This document shows positions 41,767 through 50,298 of a stretch of 64,000 bases of DNA, piece after piece. Below the pieces are notes generated by a model. It did not search any database and was not told the origin of the DNA. It saw only the letters and a list, made by a program, of their open reading frames with translations. The position numbers and the translations under genes are program-made. Positions within the stretch are counted from its first letter, which is position 1. Every line of letters begins with the position of its first letter. This DNA comes from Desulfobacteraceae bacterium (GTDB lineage: Bacteria; Desulfobacterota; Desulfobacteria; Desulfobacterales; Desulfobacteraceae), in NCBI GenBank assembly GCA_024225635.1, contig JAAEMK010000250.1, positions 16,919 to 80,918 on the forward strand, in the 5' to 3' direction.

Positions 41767-42696
41767 TTAAAATCCGTCATTGACAAGTGAGATGAAGTTG
41801 ATGATTACAGGCCCGAGGATGATGAGCATCAGGGCCGGAAGTATGAAAATAACCAGGGGAAGGGTGAGCTTGGTGGCAAGCTTTGCTCCCTGCTCTTCGG
41901 CCATCTGTTGCCTCTCCCTGCGCATTGTATCGGTATGGTTTTTTAACGCCTGGGCCATGTCCGTTCCTATTTTGGCCGATTGCAGCAGCACGTTGACCAC
42001 GCTTTTAAGGGGCTCTGAACCGTTACGGCGGGCAAGGTTCTCAAAAGCGGTGTTTCTTTCGATCCCGCTTTTTGTCTCAAGGAAATATCTTTCAAATTCC
42101 TGGGAGAGTGTGGGGGCGATCTCCTTCAGCTCGTTGCAAACCCTGAAAAGCGCATAGTCAAGCCCGAGTCCCGCATGGAGGCAGACGACAAGGAGATCCA
42201 GGGTGTCCGGAAGTTCCTGGAAGATTTTCTCAAGCCGTGCCTTCACCCTCTTTTTAAGAACCGTGTCCGGCAGGAAATAACCCATTCCAAAGGGGATAAA
42301 GAGCATTAAAGGACTTTTTGTAGTAAAATTCGCGGTCAGGGCAAGCTCGGCAAAGACAAGAGAGGCAAGGATAAGTCCAAAACCGAGTTTAAACCCGTAA
42401 AAGAGTGTAACAGAGTCCTCATCCCTGTAACCGGCAAGGGAGAGCTGTTCCGTGATTCTCGAAATGTCCTTGCCGTTTTTCGGGGCGGCCACCCGGCCAA
42501 GGGATTGGGCCAGCTTGTTTAATCTCGGAGATACGGCTGTTTTTCCATTATTGATTATCAACGGTTCAGAACCGGCAAATCTCTTTGCCAGGACATATTT
42601 CCTATAACGCTGTTCAATATACTGGCAAACCAGGAAAGTGAGCCCTGAAACCGTAAAAAAAACGATGCTGTCCATTATTGTCTGCAAAGTGATCAT
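41767..42696 (-). CDS. tadC: Tad inner-membrane platform protein TadC
   Basis: A 309-residue type II secretion F-domain protein with an N-terminal TM, two TMs in the middle (LFYGFKLGFGLILASLVFAEL; PLMLFIPFGMGYFLPDTVL) and a C-terminal TM (LVIFILPALMLIILGPVIINFISL). The T2SSF domain includes LPDTLDLLVVCLHAGLGLDYALFRV and LLQSAKIGTDMAQALKNHTDTMRRERQQMAEEQGAK. With TadB it forms the platform on which TadA acts. ATG 42696 overlaps the tadB stop (ATGA). Confidence 0.93.
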   Translation of the reverse strand: MITLQTIMDSIVFFTVSGLTFLVCQYIEQRYRKYVLAKRFAGSEPLIINNGKTAVSPRLNKLAQSLGRVAAPKNGKDISRITEQLSLAGYRDEDSVTLFYGFKLGFGLILASLVFAELALTANFTTKSPLMLFIPFGMGYFLPDTVLKKRVKARLEKIFQELPDTLDLLVVCLHAGLGLDYALFRVCNELKEIAPTLSQEFERYFLETKSGIERNTAFENLARRNGSEPLKSVVNVLLQSAKIGTDMAQALKNHTDTMRRERQQMAEEQGAKLATKLTLPLVIFILPALMLIILGPVIINFISLVNDGF

Positions 42697-43655
42697 ACCT
42701 TTATCTGCGCCATGCGCCTCATCAGGATAAAACCGCAAAATTCAAGAGCAAATGCCGAATAGATAAGTATCCGACCCATGGGATTGTCGGTCAGCCGTGC
42801 AATATACTGGGGATTGAAAATGGATGTTACCAATACAAACAAAAGGGGTAAAAGGCCGATGACAATGGAACTCATCCTGGCTTCCGCGCTGAAGGTTTTC
42901 ACCTGCCTTGCAAAGTGAAACCGCTTTTTGATGGTATCGGCAAGCCCTTCCAGAATAAGGGACAGGTTGCCTCCGGTCTCCCTCTGAATGATGAATGAGG
43001 TGCAGAATATTTTCACATCCGTAAGGTCGGGATAGCGGTTTTCAAAGTTCTGCAGGGCCTGGTCAAATGGAATGCCCATCTTTATCTCTTCATATATGAT
43101 CCGCATTTCAGTGCCGAAGGGCGGGGGCATGGATGCCGCCACATCCTTCAATGACCCATCAACCGACTGGCCGACCTTGATGGCCCGCACGATCATGCCA
43201 AGGGCATCGGGCATCTGCATGACAAGGGCCCCCTGGATCTGCTTTTTTTTAAAATAGAGATAGAGGAGAGGCAACACCTGGCAGACGAGGAAAAGCACTG
43301 CCGCCGCAATGATATTGTTTAAAAACAACAAAGCCGCAAAGGAGCAGACGGCTCCCACGGCAAAGAAGATCAGCATGAAATTTTTAGGTGAAAGCGAAAT
43401 CTCCGCCGCAATGAGAAGGTACTCAAGGGACTGGATGAGTGTGATTTTCCTGTTCCTGGGGTTACCGTTGAGATTTTTCCTGGGCGGCTTAAAGGAGCGA
43501 AGCTCTTTTTTCAATCCCGATTTGGCTGTGATGCCGAAATTTCTTTTTAGGATCTTCTTTTTTTTCCTTCTGTCCAGGAATTTTATTATTTCCATGGCAA
43601 GGAGAACCAGAAAAAAAACCGCGGTGAAAACGACTGAAAAGATCATGAATTCCAT
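42693..43655 (-). CDS. tadB: Tad inner-membrane platform protein TadB
   Basis: A 320-residue T2SSF-domain membrane protein paralogous to TadC. N-terminal TM (FSVVFTAVFFLVLLAMEII), a basic cytoplasmic stretch, paired TMs (FMLIFFAVGAVCSFAALLFL; IIAAAVLFLVCQVLPLLYLYF), the F domain (QMPDALGMIVRAIKVGQSVDGSLKDVA, DVKIFCTSFIIQRETGGNLSLILEGLADTIKKR) and two C-terminal TMs. Overlaps tadC by four bases; three bases after tadA. Confidence 0.93.
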   Translation of the reverse strand: MEFMIFSVVFTAVFFLVLLAMEIIKFLDRRKKKKILKRNFGITAKSGLKKELRSFKPPRKNLNGNPRNRKITLIQSLEYLLIAAEISLSPKNFMLIFFAVGAVCSFAALLFLNNIIAAAVLFLVCQVLPLLYLYFKKKQIQGALVMQMPDALGMIVRAIKVGQSVDGSLKDVAASMPPPFGTEMRIIYEEIKMGIPFDQALQNFENRYPDLTDVKIFCTSFIIQRETGGNLSLILEGLADTIKKRFHFARQVKTFSAEARMSSIVIGLLPLLFVLVTSIFNPQYIARLTDNPMGRILIYSAFALEFCGFILMRRMAQIKV

Positions 43656-43658
43656 GGA

Positions 43659-45014
43659 TCAGGCGATCTCCCATGTTTTGTTGAATATGCCTTGATCAAG
43701 CTCAATACCCGAGGATAGGATATGTTTAACGCTTTTGGGTATGACCGATGTGGCCTTGAAACACCCAAGCACGTTTCCGTCTTCATCGACCCCGCTTTGC
43801 TCAAAGACGAATATCTCCTTCACGGTTACAAGATCGTCCTTCACACCTGTTATCTCGGATATGGATACGACCCTGCGCTTCCCGTCGGAGAGCCTTGAAA
43901 GCTGGACCAGAATGTCAAGGGCGCTGGCAACCAGGGTTTGCAGGGCTTTTTCGGAAATGGCGACACTGGACATGGTTGCCATCACCTCGATCCGTGAAAG
44001 TGCATCCTTGGGAGAGTTTGCATGGACCGTGGACATGGAGCCGGGATGGCCCGTGTTCATGGCCTGGAGCATGTCCATGACCTCGCCCCCCCGGGTCTCC
44101 CCCACGATGATCCTGTCCGGCCGCATTCGCAGGCTGTTTTTCACAAGATCGGTGAGGGTAACCTCGCCCCTGCTCTCAATATTGGGGGGACGGGATTCAA
44201 GCCTTACCACATGGGGCAGGTTCAGCCGCAGCTCGGCACTGTCCTCGATGGTGATCACCCGCTCATTATCCGGGATGTTCTCCCCAAGTACGTTGAGCAG
44301 GGTTGTCTTTCCGGCGCCTGTTCCCCCGGATACAAGGATGTTGAGCTTGGATTTTATGGCAGCCGCTAAAAAATCAAACATTCCTTGTCCCATGGCCCCT
44401 TTTGCCATGAGATCTTCCCCGGTGAGCCTGTGTTTTCCGAACTTTCTGATGGACATGGTGGGGCCGTCCAGGGCCAGGGGAGGGATGATCACGTTCACCC
44501 TGGAGCCGTCCGGGAGCCTTGCATCAACCATGGGGGAAGATTCATCCACCCGTCTTCCCACCCCGGATACGATCTTGTCAATCACATGCATGAGGTGCTT
44601 GTCATCCCGGAACTGGCTCTGGGTTGGATAGAGTACGCCATTCTTTTCCACCAGCACCTGTCCATGGCCGTTCACCAGGATATCCTGTACGGACTCGTCG
44701 TTAAGATACTCTTCCAGGGGACCAAACCCTGTTATCTCGTTAATCAGATCCGAGATAAGCATGGCGCGTTCGTCCGAGTTCAGGGGAAGGTCTTCGTTGA
44801 GGGTTATCTCATTGAGCATGTTTCTGATTGCAATTTCAAGCTCTTCGGCTGAAAGATCGGTGACGGTTGCAAGATCGAGGCGCTCAACAAGCAAAAGATG
44901 AATCTTGGACTTTACCTTGTTGTACATTTTACGGTTTATGATCTTGGGAAGACCGGTTTTTGAATCATTGGCAACCCCGTCACCCCTGGAATTTATCCGG
45001 CTGCTGAGCTTCAT
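43659..45014 (-). CDS. tadA: Tad secretion ATPase TadA/CpaF
   Basis: A 451-residue hexameric ATPase powering Flp pilus assembly. N-terminal helical domain (about 1-120), then the VirB11/PilT-like core: Walker A LVSGGTGAGKTTLLNVLG, Asp box ERVITIEDSAELRL, Walker B-like RIIVGETRGGEVMDMLQAMNTGHPGSMSTVHANS with His box. TadA proteins can drive both extension and retraction. Its stop lies three bases before tadB; its ATG overlaps the tadZ stop (ATGA). Confidence 0.96.
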   Translation of the reverse strand: MKLSSRINSRGDGVANDSKTGLPKIINRKMYNKVKSKIHLLLVERLDLATVTDLSAEELEIAIRNMLNEITLNEDLPLNSDERAMLISDLINEITGFGPLEEYLNDESVQDILVNGHGQVLVEKNGVLYPTQSQFRDDKHLMHVIDKIVSGVGRRVDESSPMVDARLPDGSRVNVIIPPLALDGPTMSIRKFGKHRLTGEDLMAKGAMGQGMFDFLAAAIKSKLNILVSGGTGAGKTTLLNVLGENIPDNERVITIEDSAELRLNLPHVVRLESRPPNIESRGEVTLTDLVKNSLRMRPDRIIVGETRGGEVMDMLQAMNTGHPGSMSTVHANSPKDALSRIEVMATMSSVAISEKALQTLVASALDILVQLSRLSDGKRRVVSISEITGVKDDLVTVKEIFVFEQSGVDEDGNVLGCFKATSVIPKSVKHILSSGIELDQGIFNKTWEIA

Positions 45015-46177
45015 CCTAGCAAGCCTCCTGAAATGATTTTTTTCCAGTCCTTTTCTTCATGGGGTTTGATTCCTGTCAGGTTTCCGGCAAGCGCCTTCAT
45101 TTCATTATTGATTTTACCCTTTTTATCCGCCTGGTTCAGGGTTTTGCCCTGGTTTGCAGCCATGGAAAAAAGAGGATAATTGTTATCTATGGTAGAAAAT
45201 ATTTTCTGCCGGAATATTTTTTCCAGGTCAACGTCATCCATATCATTTTTTTTCAAATACCGGTTTATGATGACCTGGATCTTCTTCTTGTCGAAATTGA
45301 GCTCCCTGAAGAATTCTATCACCTTCAGGGCGCTCTTTACCGTGGGAATATTCTGCTGGGTCATCACAAGCACCCTGTCCGCCCGGGTGCAGACCTCCAG
45401 GGTCCGGTCCGAGAAATCATGGGGGCAGTCGATGACAATATAGTCAAAGTGCTGCTCCAGCAGGGAAAGCATATGCATGATGTCGTTGGCGGTGACCTGG
45501 TCAGAATCGCTTATCTCCTCCGGGGTCGTCAGGATGTAAAAACCGTTCGGATGTTGAAAAAGAGAGGAGAAGAGCAGGTTCTCATCCATTCTCTCCATAT
45601 CCTTTATAAGGTCATAGGGGGTATAGGTGATATCGATGTTGAGGTAGCCGGATATATCCCCCATGAACAGGTTCAGATCCAGGAGAAGCACCCGGTCCCG
45701 TGTGAGATCATGGATATGATCCGCAAGGTTGATGGCCGTGCTGGTGACACCGATTCCACCCTTGAGGCTGAATACCGGAAAAATATCAGCACTCTTGGAG
45801 ATACCGCCGGAACCGTCCAGGGCTCTTCTTACGGACCCTGCAAGCTCTGCATTGTCAAAGGGGTATGTTAAAAAATCGGTGATTCCCATCCTGAATCCCC
45901 GGAGAAGGAGGTCGGGATCTTTCCTTGAATTTATCATGAACAGATCGGTTTGGGGCTGGATCTTTTTGATGCGCCCGGCAAGATTCAGGATATCATTTTC
46001 CTGCCTTGAAACATCGAGAAAAACAAGATCCGTCTTTTTCTCCCTTATGGTCGCGTACCCCTTGGAGATATCGGAGATTCTATCGGTAATATCAACAATG
46101 GGCATGAGTTCACCGGCAAGTTCCTGCCGGAGTTTCCTGTTTTCACTGATTAGAATACCGCTTGATTTTTCCTTCAT
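45011..46177 (-). CDS. tadZ: TadZ/CpaE atypical ParA-like ATPase
   Basis: A 388-residue protein: a receiver-like N-terminal domain (about 1-120, DLVFLDVSRQENDILNLAGRI, GITDFLTYPFDNAELAGSVRRAL) and a MinD/ParA-like C-terminal domain. The deviant Walker A is VFSLKGGIGVTSTAINLA, in which the usual catalytic-loop Lys (GKT/S) is Val, as in many TadZ proteins that localise the pilus to a pole. Other ATPase landmarks are RVLLLDLNLFMGDISGYL and YIVIDCPHDFSD. Start ATG 46177 has AAGGAAA nearby; TTG 46210 is in frame. It precedes tadA with overlap and follows cpaC by three bases. Confidence 0.92.
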   Translation of the reverse strand: MKEKSSGILISENRKLRQELAGELMPIVDITDRISDISKGYATIREKKTDLVFLDVSRQENDILNLAGRIKKIQPQTDLFMINSRKDPDLLLRGFRMGITDFLTYPFDNAELAGSVRRALDGSGGISKSADIFPVFSLKGGIGVTSTAINLADHIHDLTRDRVLLLDLNLFMGDISGYLNIDITYTPYDLIKDMERMDENLLFSSLFQHPNGFYILTTPEEISDSDQVTANDIMHMLSLLEQHFDYIVIDCPHDFSDRTLEVCTRADRVLVMTQQNIPTVKSALKVIEFFRELNFDKKKIQVIINRYLKKNDMDDVDLEKIFRQKIFSTIDNNYPLFSMAANQGKTLNQADKKGKINNEMKALAGNLTGIKPHEEKDWKKIISGGLLG

Positions 46178-46213
46178 ATACCCTGTTTTCCTTAAAAGCG
46201 TTTCAATCAAATC

Positions 46214-47668
46214 CTATTTTGAAAAACCGTTTTTCCCCTTAAATACGGGAACGCTTTTTTCCGGTTTTTTAGTCAGGTCAAGATCGTTGTTTATGAAAAA
46301 ATCGAAATCACCGATCATATTCCCAAGCTCCTGGCCGGGCAGGATCGGCACCTCGCCTTTGTTCAACGGCCTTACGATCCGGGGGGTCACGATGATAACC
46401 AGTTCGGTTTCCTGGTGCTGGGTCTCCTTGCTTGTGAATAATGTGCCAAGGTAGGGAATATCCCCGACAAAGGGGATCTTGTTTGTTGTTAAAAACGCTT
46501 CCTCTTTTAAAAGACCGGCAAGGGCGAATGTCTGTCCGTTTTTCATCTGAATGGTGGTGGTAACCTTTCTCTCCTTCAGCCCGGGCACCGTCACACCGGC
46601 CGCGGTGACGCCAAGGGAAAAATCAGGGGCGCTCACCTCGGGGGTCACCTCGAGGGTGATGGTCTCCTGATCGAGAATAAAGGGCGTGAAGTTGAGCTTT
46701 ATGCCGTAGGAGTTGTACTCAATGGAAATTCCGCCTTTATCGGTCTGGACGGGAATGGGGTAGGAGCCCCCCACCTGGAAGCTTGCTCTTTGACCGTTCA
46801 TGGTGACCAGGGTGGGAGAGGCAAGGGATTTTGCAAGCCCCTGGTTTTTAAGCAGGCTGATCATGCCAAGCCAGTTGTTTTTAGATGAGTTCATGGCTAT
46901 CTGGAATGCCGAGGCAAATGGGGAGGTGATGGTGTGGGTACTTTCCATGGTGGCTGTGCGCTCTGTTCCCGGAGAATTGGTTCCGATGTTTTCTTCGGTT
47001 GTAAATTCGGAGATGCCCTCGTTTGTGCCGCCTTTGAAGATTCCCAGCCTGGAGTTGTCGCCGGTACTCAGGAAATTGACGCCCATCTGCTTTAACCCGG
47101 ACTTTGAGATTTCCGCGATCACAACCTTGAGCTGTACCTGCTGGGGGCCGGTCAGATTTATCAGGTTAAAAAATTTGATATCGAAACTTTTCACCACGGT
47201 AAGGACTTTTTCTAGAATGGCCGGGCTGGGCACCTCACCCTTGAGGATAATAGACCGTTTCCCGCTGGATTGCCGGACCGGTAAAATCTCGATTTCAACC
47301 GCCGGTGCAATATCATTTACCCTTGCTTTCATGAGTCCCAGGATAGACGGCGGCATGGGTGTATACACCTCTATATGAAATGTCTCCGCCCTGTTTTCAT
47401 CCTTCCACAGGATCAGGGTGGTGGAGGCCGACTTCTTTGACTTGGCGACAATAAGCACCTGGGTGGGTGTTATCACACTTACATCGGCAATGTTGCTATC
47501 GGCTACGGCAGCCCGGATAATGGGGGACCGGGTTTTCATGAGATAGGAGTGGTGGAGCTGAATCCTGACGGGTTCCCCCTTTTCAGCGCCATCCGCCATG
47601 GCATTATCCGACAGGAAGATGCAAATCAGGATCATTGGGACAAAAACAATTCTTATCAGGTTCTTCAA
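46214..47668 (-). CDS. cpaC: Tad outer-membrane secretin CpaC/RcpA
   Basis: A 484-residue secretin subunit forming the outer-membrane channel of the Flp pilus. Signal peptide (RIVFVPMILICIFLSDNAMA), an N-terminal pilus secretin domain (VRIQLHHSYLMKTRSPIIRAAVADSNIADVSVITPTQVLIVAK), a BON/KH-like region (ILPVRQSSGKRSIILKGEVPSPAILEKV) and the secretin core (LKVVIAEISKSGLKQMGV, SLASPTLVTMNGQRASFQVGG, LEVTPEVSAPD, LVIIVTPRIVRP). It lies between cpaB and tadZ. Confidence 0.94.
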   Translation of the reverse strand: MKNLIRIVFVPMILICIFLSDNAMADGAEKGEPVRIQLHHSYLMKTRSPIIRAAVADSNIADVSVITPTQVLIVAKSKKSASTTLILWKDENRAETFHIEVYTPMPPSILGLMKARVNDIAPAVEIEILPVRQSSGKRSIILKGEVPSPAILEKVLTVVKSFDIKFFNLINLTGPQQVQLKVVIAEISKSGLKQMGVNFLSTGDNSRLGIFKGGTNEGISEFTTEENIGTNSPGTERTATMESTHTITSPFASAFQIAMNSSKNNWLGMISLLKNQGLAKSLASPTLVTMNGQRASFQVGGSYPIPVQTDKGGISIEYNSYGIKLNFTPFILDQETITLEVTPEVSAPDFSLGVTAAGVTVPGLKERKVTTTIQMKNGQTFALAGLLKEEAFLTTNKIPFVGDIPYLGTLFTSKETQHQETELVIIVTPRIVRPLNKGEVPILPGQELGNMIGDFDFFINNDLDLTKKPEKSVPVFKGKNGFSK

Positions 47669-47703
47669 TACAAATCTCCTTATGAAATCACATGCGCTCT
47701 TTT

Positions 47704-48807
47704 TTAATCAACATAGAATTTTATCGGGTGGGTTGTAGAACCTTTAAGTACTTCAATGATTCTAAATGCTCTTTTGTCTTTTAAGAACAGGTCGCTCAAG
47801 AGTTCTCCCCTGGTTGTGATCCGCTCCCTGTCCTCGGGATTTCTTGTTACGATCCTGAGATCTCCCTTTTTGGAGGCGTCCGCTATTACGGCCAGTTTTT
47901 CCGCCTGGACCGGAGTTACGACCAGGGTAACGCAGGAGGCGGCTTTACTCTTATCAAAAACGTTTTTAAGGAGCTGCTCCGTTGTCAGGACCTCTACATC
48001 CTGGAGCAGGGTTTTCGAGGATTTCCTGACATTGAAGATCTCTCCCTTTGTCCCCACGGCCTGGTTGCCGCCCTGGGTGGAAAATACCGAAGCCTTGCTC
48101 GAAAAGATCACATCCACCCTGTCCCCGGGCTTCAGGGTGCCGCAAACCCCGTCGGTGTTGTCTATCTGAAGTGTTATGGCCCGCATGCCGGCTTTAATAA
48201 GGGTTGCGGGATTGGATGCGGAACGGTCAACGGTGACAACCCCCGTATCGCTTGTATATATGGTGGGCATGGTTTCAAGGATTTCATTGTCGTCGGCGTT
48301 TCTTAAAAGAAGCCTCAGTTTGGTGGACTCGCTGATGGAAGCAGTGACGGCACCCTGTTCAGGTGTCACCAGCAGATGAATGGTCCATGTTTTCTTTTTC
48401 CTGACAATTTTATCCGTAAGTTTCTTTTTAAAGGAGGTCTCCTCCAGGTCATAAATCTTTATATTCTGGAGAACGATACGGGAGATCTTACCATTGGAGA
48501 CTCCTTTGCAGGGGCTGACAGCCAGGACATCCACCCGGTCGCCCTTTTCAAGCTCCCGGGTCACCCCCGAGATCTCATCCACTCCGATGGTGACAATCCT
48601 CATGCCGTCGGGTATGGCCTTGGAAAACGCCTGTCCCTTGTCAACAGCGGGTTCATGGATTTTGGTTTCCGGTTTTTGAACAGGAACGGCCATAACGACG
48701 GGAGCCGCCTGGACAGGCTCTTTTTTCAGCATGGACACCGCTTTTACGGCCAGGAGCCCCATGAAAATTGAAACAAGCAGTGCAATAACGGTTTTTGCTT
48801 TAAACAT
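47704..48807 (-). CDS. cpaB: Flp pilus assembly protein CpaB/RcpC
   Basis: A 367-residue periplasmic protein anchored by an N-terminal TM (VIALLVSIFMGLLAVKAVSML). It carries a SAF/RcpC domain (GMRIVTIGVDEISGVTRELEKGDRVDVLAVSP, VRKKKTWTIHLLVTPEQGAV) and, unusually clearly, a second similar half (GMRAITLQIDNTDGVCGTLKPGDRVDVIFSSK, KAASCVTLVVTPVQAEKLAVIAD), consistent with the duplicated SAF-like fold. CpaB is needed for secretin stability and pilus modification in other species. Confidence 0.93.
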   Translation of the reverse strand: MFKAKTVIALLVSIFMGLLAVKAVSMLKKEPVQAAPVVMAVPVQKPETKIHEPAVDKGQAFSKAIPDGMRIVTIGVDEISGVTRELEKGDRVDVLAVSPCKGVSNGKISRIVLQNIKIYDLEETSFKKKLTDKIVRKKKTWTIHLLVTPEQGAVTASISESTKLRLLLRNADDNEILETMPTIYTSDTGVVTVDRSASNPATLIKAGMRAITLQIDNTDGVCGTLKPGDRVDVIFSSKASVFSTQGGNQAVGTKGEIFNVRKSSKTLLQDVEVLTTEQLLKNVFDKSKAASCVTLVVTPVQAEKLAVIADASKKGDLRIVTRNPEDRERITTRGELLSDLFLKDKRAFRIIEVLKGSTTHPIKFYVD

Positions 48808-48881
48808 AGATTATCGTCTCTCCATCAATTGGATTCTCCAGGCAGTTATTCCTTGAATCAGGGTGGATAAACCCGGCATGG

Positions 48882-49382
48882 TCAGGGGAATGCCATCAGT
48901 GATACGGCGCTTATCTTAGAGGGCATCATTGCCTCCGGCAGATAGCCGGTCAAGGGAGTATACTTATAGCCAACCACCTTGACTTCCAGGTATTTCCACT
49001 CATTAACAGCTGCACCATTTGACAATTCCTTATTATCGACGTCCTTTAATTTCACCTCTACCTCCAGCTCCTGACCGTCCTCTCCTTGGCCCCCCCCTGC
49101 CCGGGTATCGTCTTTTTTGGCGTCGTCAAGCCAAAAGGCATGCTTTACGGCATCCTTCGCAACCTGAAAAGGATCGTTCTCATCGGGGTCAAGCCAGTAT
49201 TTCACCTTGACCCCCGCCCTGGCGCCGGAGGAGACGGCATTTTCCATGACCATCACATTGGTCAGGTACCAGGAATAATCCAGGAGTCCGAAAAAGATCA
49301 TGAGCCAGATGGGCAGGAGGATCGCAAATTCCACTGCGGCCGTGCCCCTGTTATTGAGAAACCGTGCTTTGAATTTTTTCAA
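48882..49382 (-). CDS. tadE: TadE-like pseudopilin
   Basis: A 166-residue protein with the TadE N-terminal signature NRGTAAVEFAILLPIWLMIFFGLLDYSWYLTNVMVMENAVSSGARAG: a short basic leader, cleavage by TadV after Gly, the E5-type Glu and a hydrophobic helix. The remainder is hydrophilic with an acidic, variable middle (DENDPFQVAKDAVKHAF). Minor pseudopilins of this type act in pilus initiation. Start overlaps the tadV stop (ATGA). Confidence 0.92.
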   Translation of the reverse strand: MKKFKARFLNNRGTAAVEFAILLPIWLMIFFGLLDYSWYLTNVMVMENAVSSGARAGVKVKYWLDPDENDPFQVAKDAVKHAFWLDDAKKDDTRAGGGQGEDGQELEVEVKLKDVDNKELSNGAAVNEWKYLEVKVVGYKYTPLTGYLPEAMMPSKISAVSLMAFP

Positions 49383-49894
49383 ACCGCTCCCCCTGCAAGG
49401 ACATAGGCAATATATCCTGTAAATATCGGGACCGAATAGGGAATATTCTCCCTCTTTTCCACGGCCAAGACAGGCGACAGATCGAAGACCAGCAGCTTTA
49501 AATCTCCAACAACACCGGCCAAATCGCCTAATTTCCTTTTTTTAACCAACAGGAAAAGCGAAACAACGCCACCGGCCATTGCTCCGTAGAGAAAAACCCA
49601 GAGAACGGCATGGGCGCCGACAAGGGAACCGATCGCGCCCAGAAGCTTCACATCCCCGCCTCCAGCCCCGCCCAGCATAAACGGGACGATAAAAAACAGC
49701 AGTCCCGCCGTCAATCCTTTGAAGGCAAAAAGAACGCCCGGCCCCATTCCCAGCTGAACCGCGCTCAGCCAGAAGCCCAGAAAGATGAAGGGCATGGTCA
49801 AACAGTTGGGGATCTTCATCCACAACAGATCGGTATAAACCGCAACGCAAATCAGCACCAAAGCCGCTGCAAAGGGAGCCTGTACCACGATCAC
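49379..49894 (-). CDS. cpaA: Prepilin peptidase CpaA/TadV
   Basis: A 171-residue polytopic A24 peptidase that cuts Flp and TadE/G-type prepilins. Two catalytic Asp residues are visible: one in AVYTDLLWMKIPN, the other in the GGAGGGDVKLLGAIGS motif (GxGD type), plus about five hydrophobic helices. It lacks the zinc-binding N-terminal methylase domain of PilD, as expected for TadV. The gspG-K pseudopilins would need PilD, which is not in the window. Confidence 0.92.
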   Translation of the reverse strand: MIVVQAPFAAALVLICVAVYTDLLWMKIPNCLTMPFIFLGFWLSAVQLGMGPGVLFAFKGLTAGLLFFIVPFMLGGAGGGDVKLLGAIGSLVGAHAVLWVFLYGAMAGGVVSLFLLVKKRKLGDLAGVVGDLKLLVFDLSPVLAVEKRENIPYSVPIFTGYIAYVLAGGAV

Positions 49895-49905
49895 CGGGCC
49901 TCCGC

Positions 49906-50109
49906 CTACTTATCCTGATCCGCGTCGGTTATTATTTGGGTTGTCTCTTCAAGCTTCGTTGTGATGGCATCAAAAAGATCGCCCAGCTTATCGCTGAAAC
50001 CGCCCAGTACAGTTACAAGAAGTGCCGCCATGATCCCTGCAATCAAACCGTACTCAATGGCTGTTGCACCAGATTCATCTTTCCATAGTTTTGTTAACAA
50101 TCGTTTCAT
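49906..50109 (-). CDS. flp: Flp pilin
   Basis: A 67-residue major pilin: a basic leader (MKRLLTKLWKDESG), cleavage after Gly, then ATAIEYGLIAGIMAALLVTVLGG with the conserved Glu-Tyr pair, and a short C-terminal helix (FSDKLGDLFDAITTKLEETTQI). The start is placed at ATG 50109, with CAGGTGA upstream, because a longer frame to 50214 is unlike any Flp leader. First gene of the Tad operon; a 10-bp stem sits in its leader. Confidence 0.95.
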   Translation of the reverse strand: MKRLLTKLWKDESGATAIEYGLIAGIMAALLVTVLGGFSDKLGDLFDAITTKLEETTQIITDADQDK

Positions 50110-50134
50110 AGTTTCACCTGACTTTGGGTTGTGG

Positions 50135-50159
50135 CGGGGATTCCATGTAGGAATCCCCG
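50135..50159. promoter_or_regulatory. Hairpin in the flp leader
   Basis: CGGGGATTCC (50135-50144) and GGAATCCCCG (50150-50159) form a perfect 10-bp stem with a 5-nt loop, 26 bases upstream of the flp start. It could be a regulator binding site or an mRNA-stabilising stem for the highly expressed pilin. It has no U-tract on the flp strand. Confidence 0.6.
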
Positions 50160-50298
50160 GCCTGTTTTCATTCACCGTTATCCATAGCAAGTAATACCCG
50201 ATCAATCGATTCAATGCTTGGATTTTATTGCTGAAAAACCGGACTTTTTTGCTATTCAGCCAAAGAACATTGCTTTATTTTCCGCCCGACCGGATTTA

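Noticed and set aside
41767-43655. TadB/TadC as the missing GspF
   Set aside because: They lie within the Tad operon with TadA and have the two-gene split typical of Tad platforms, not the single GspF architecture.
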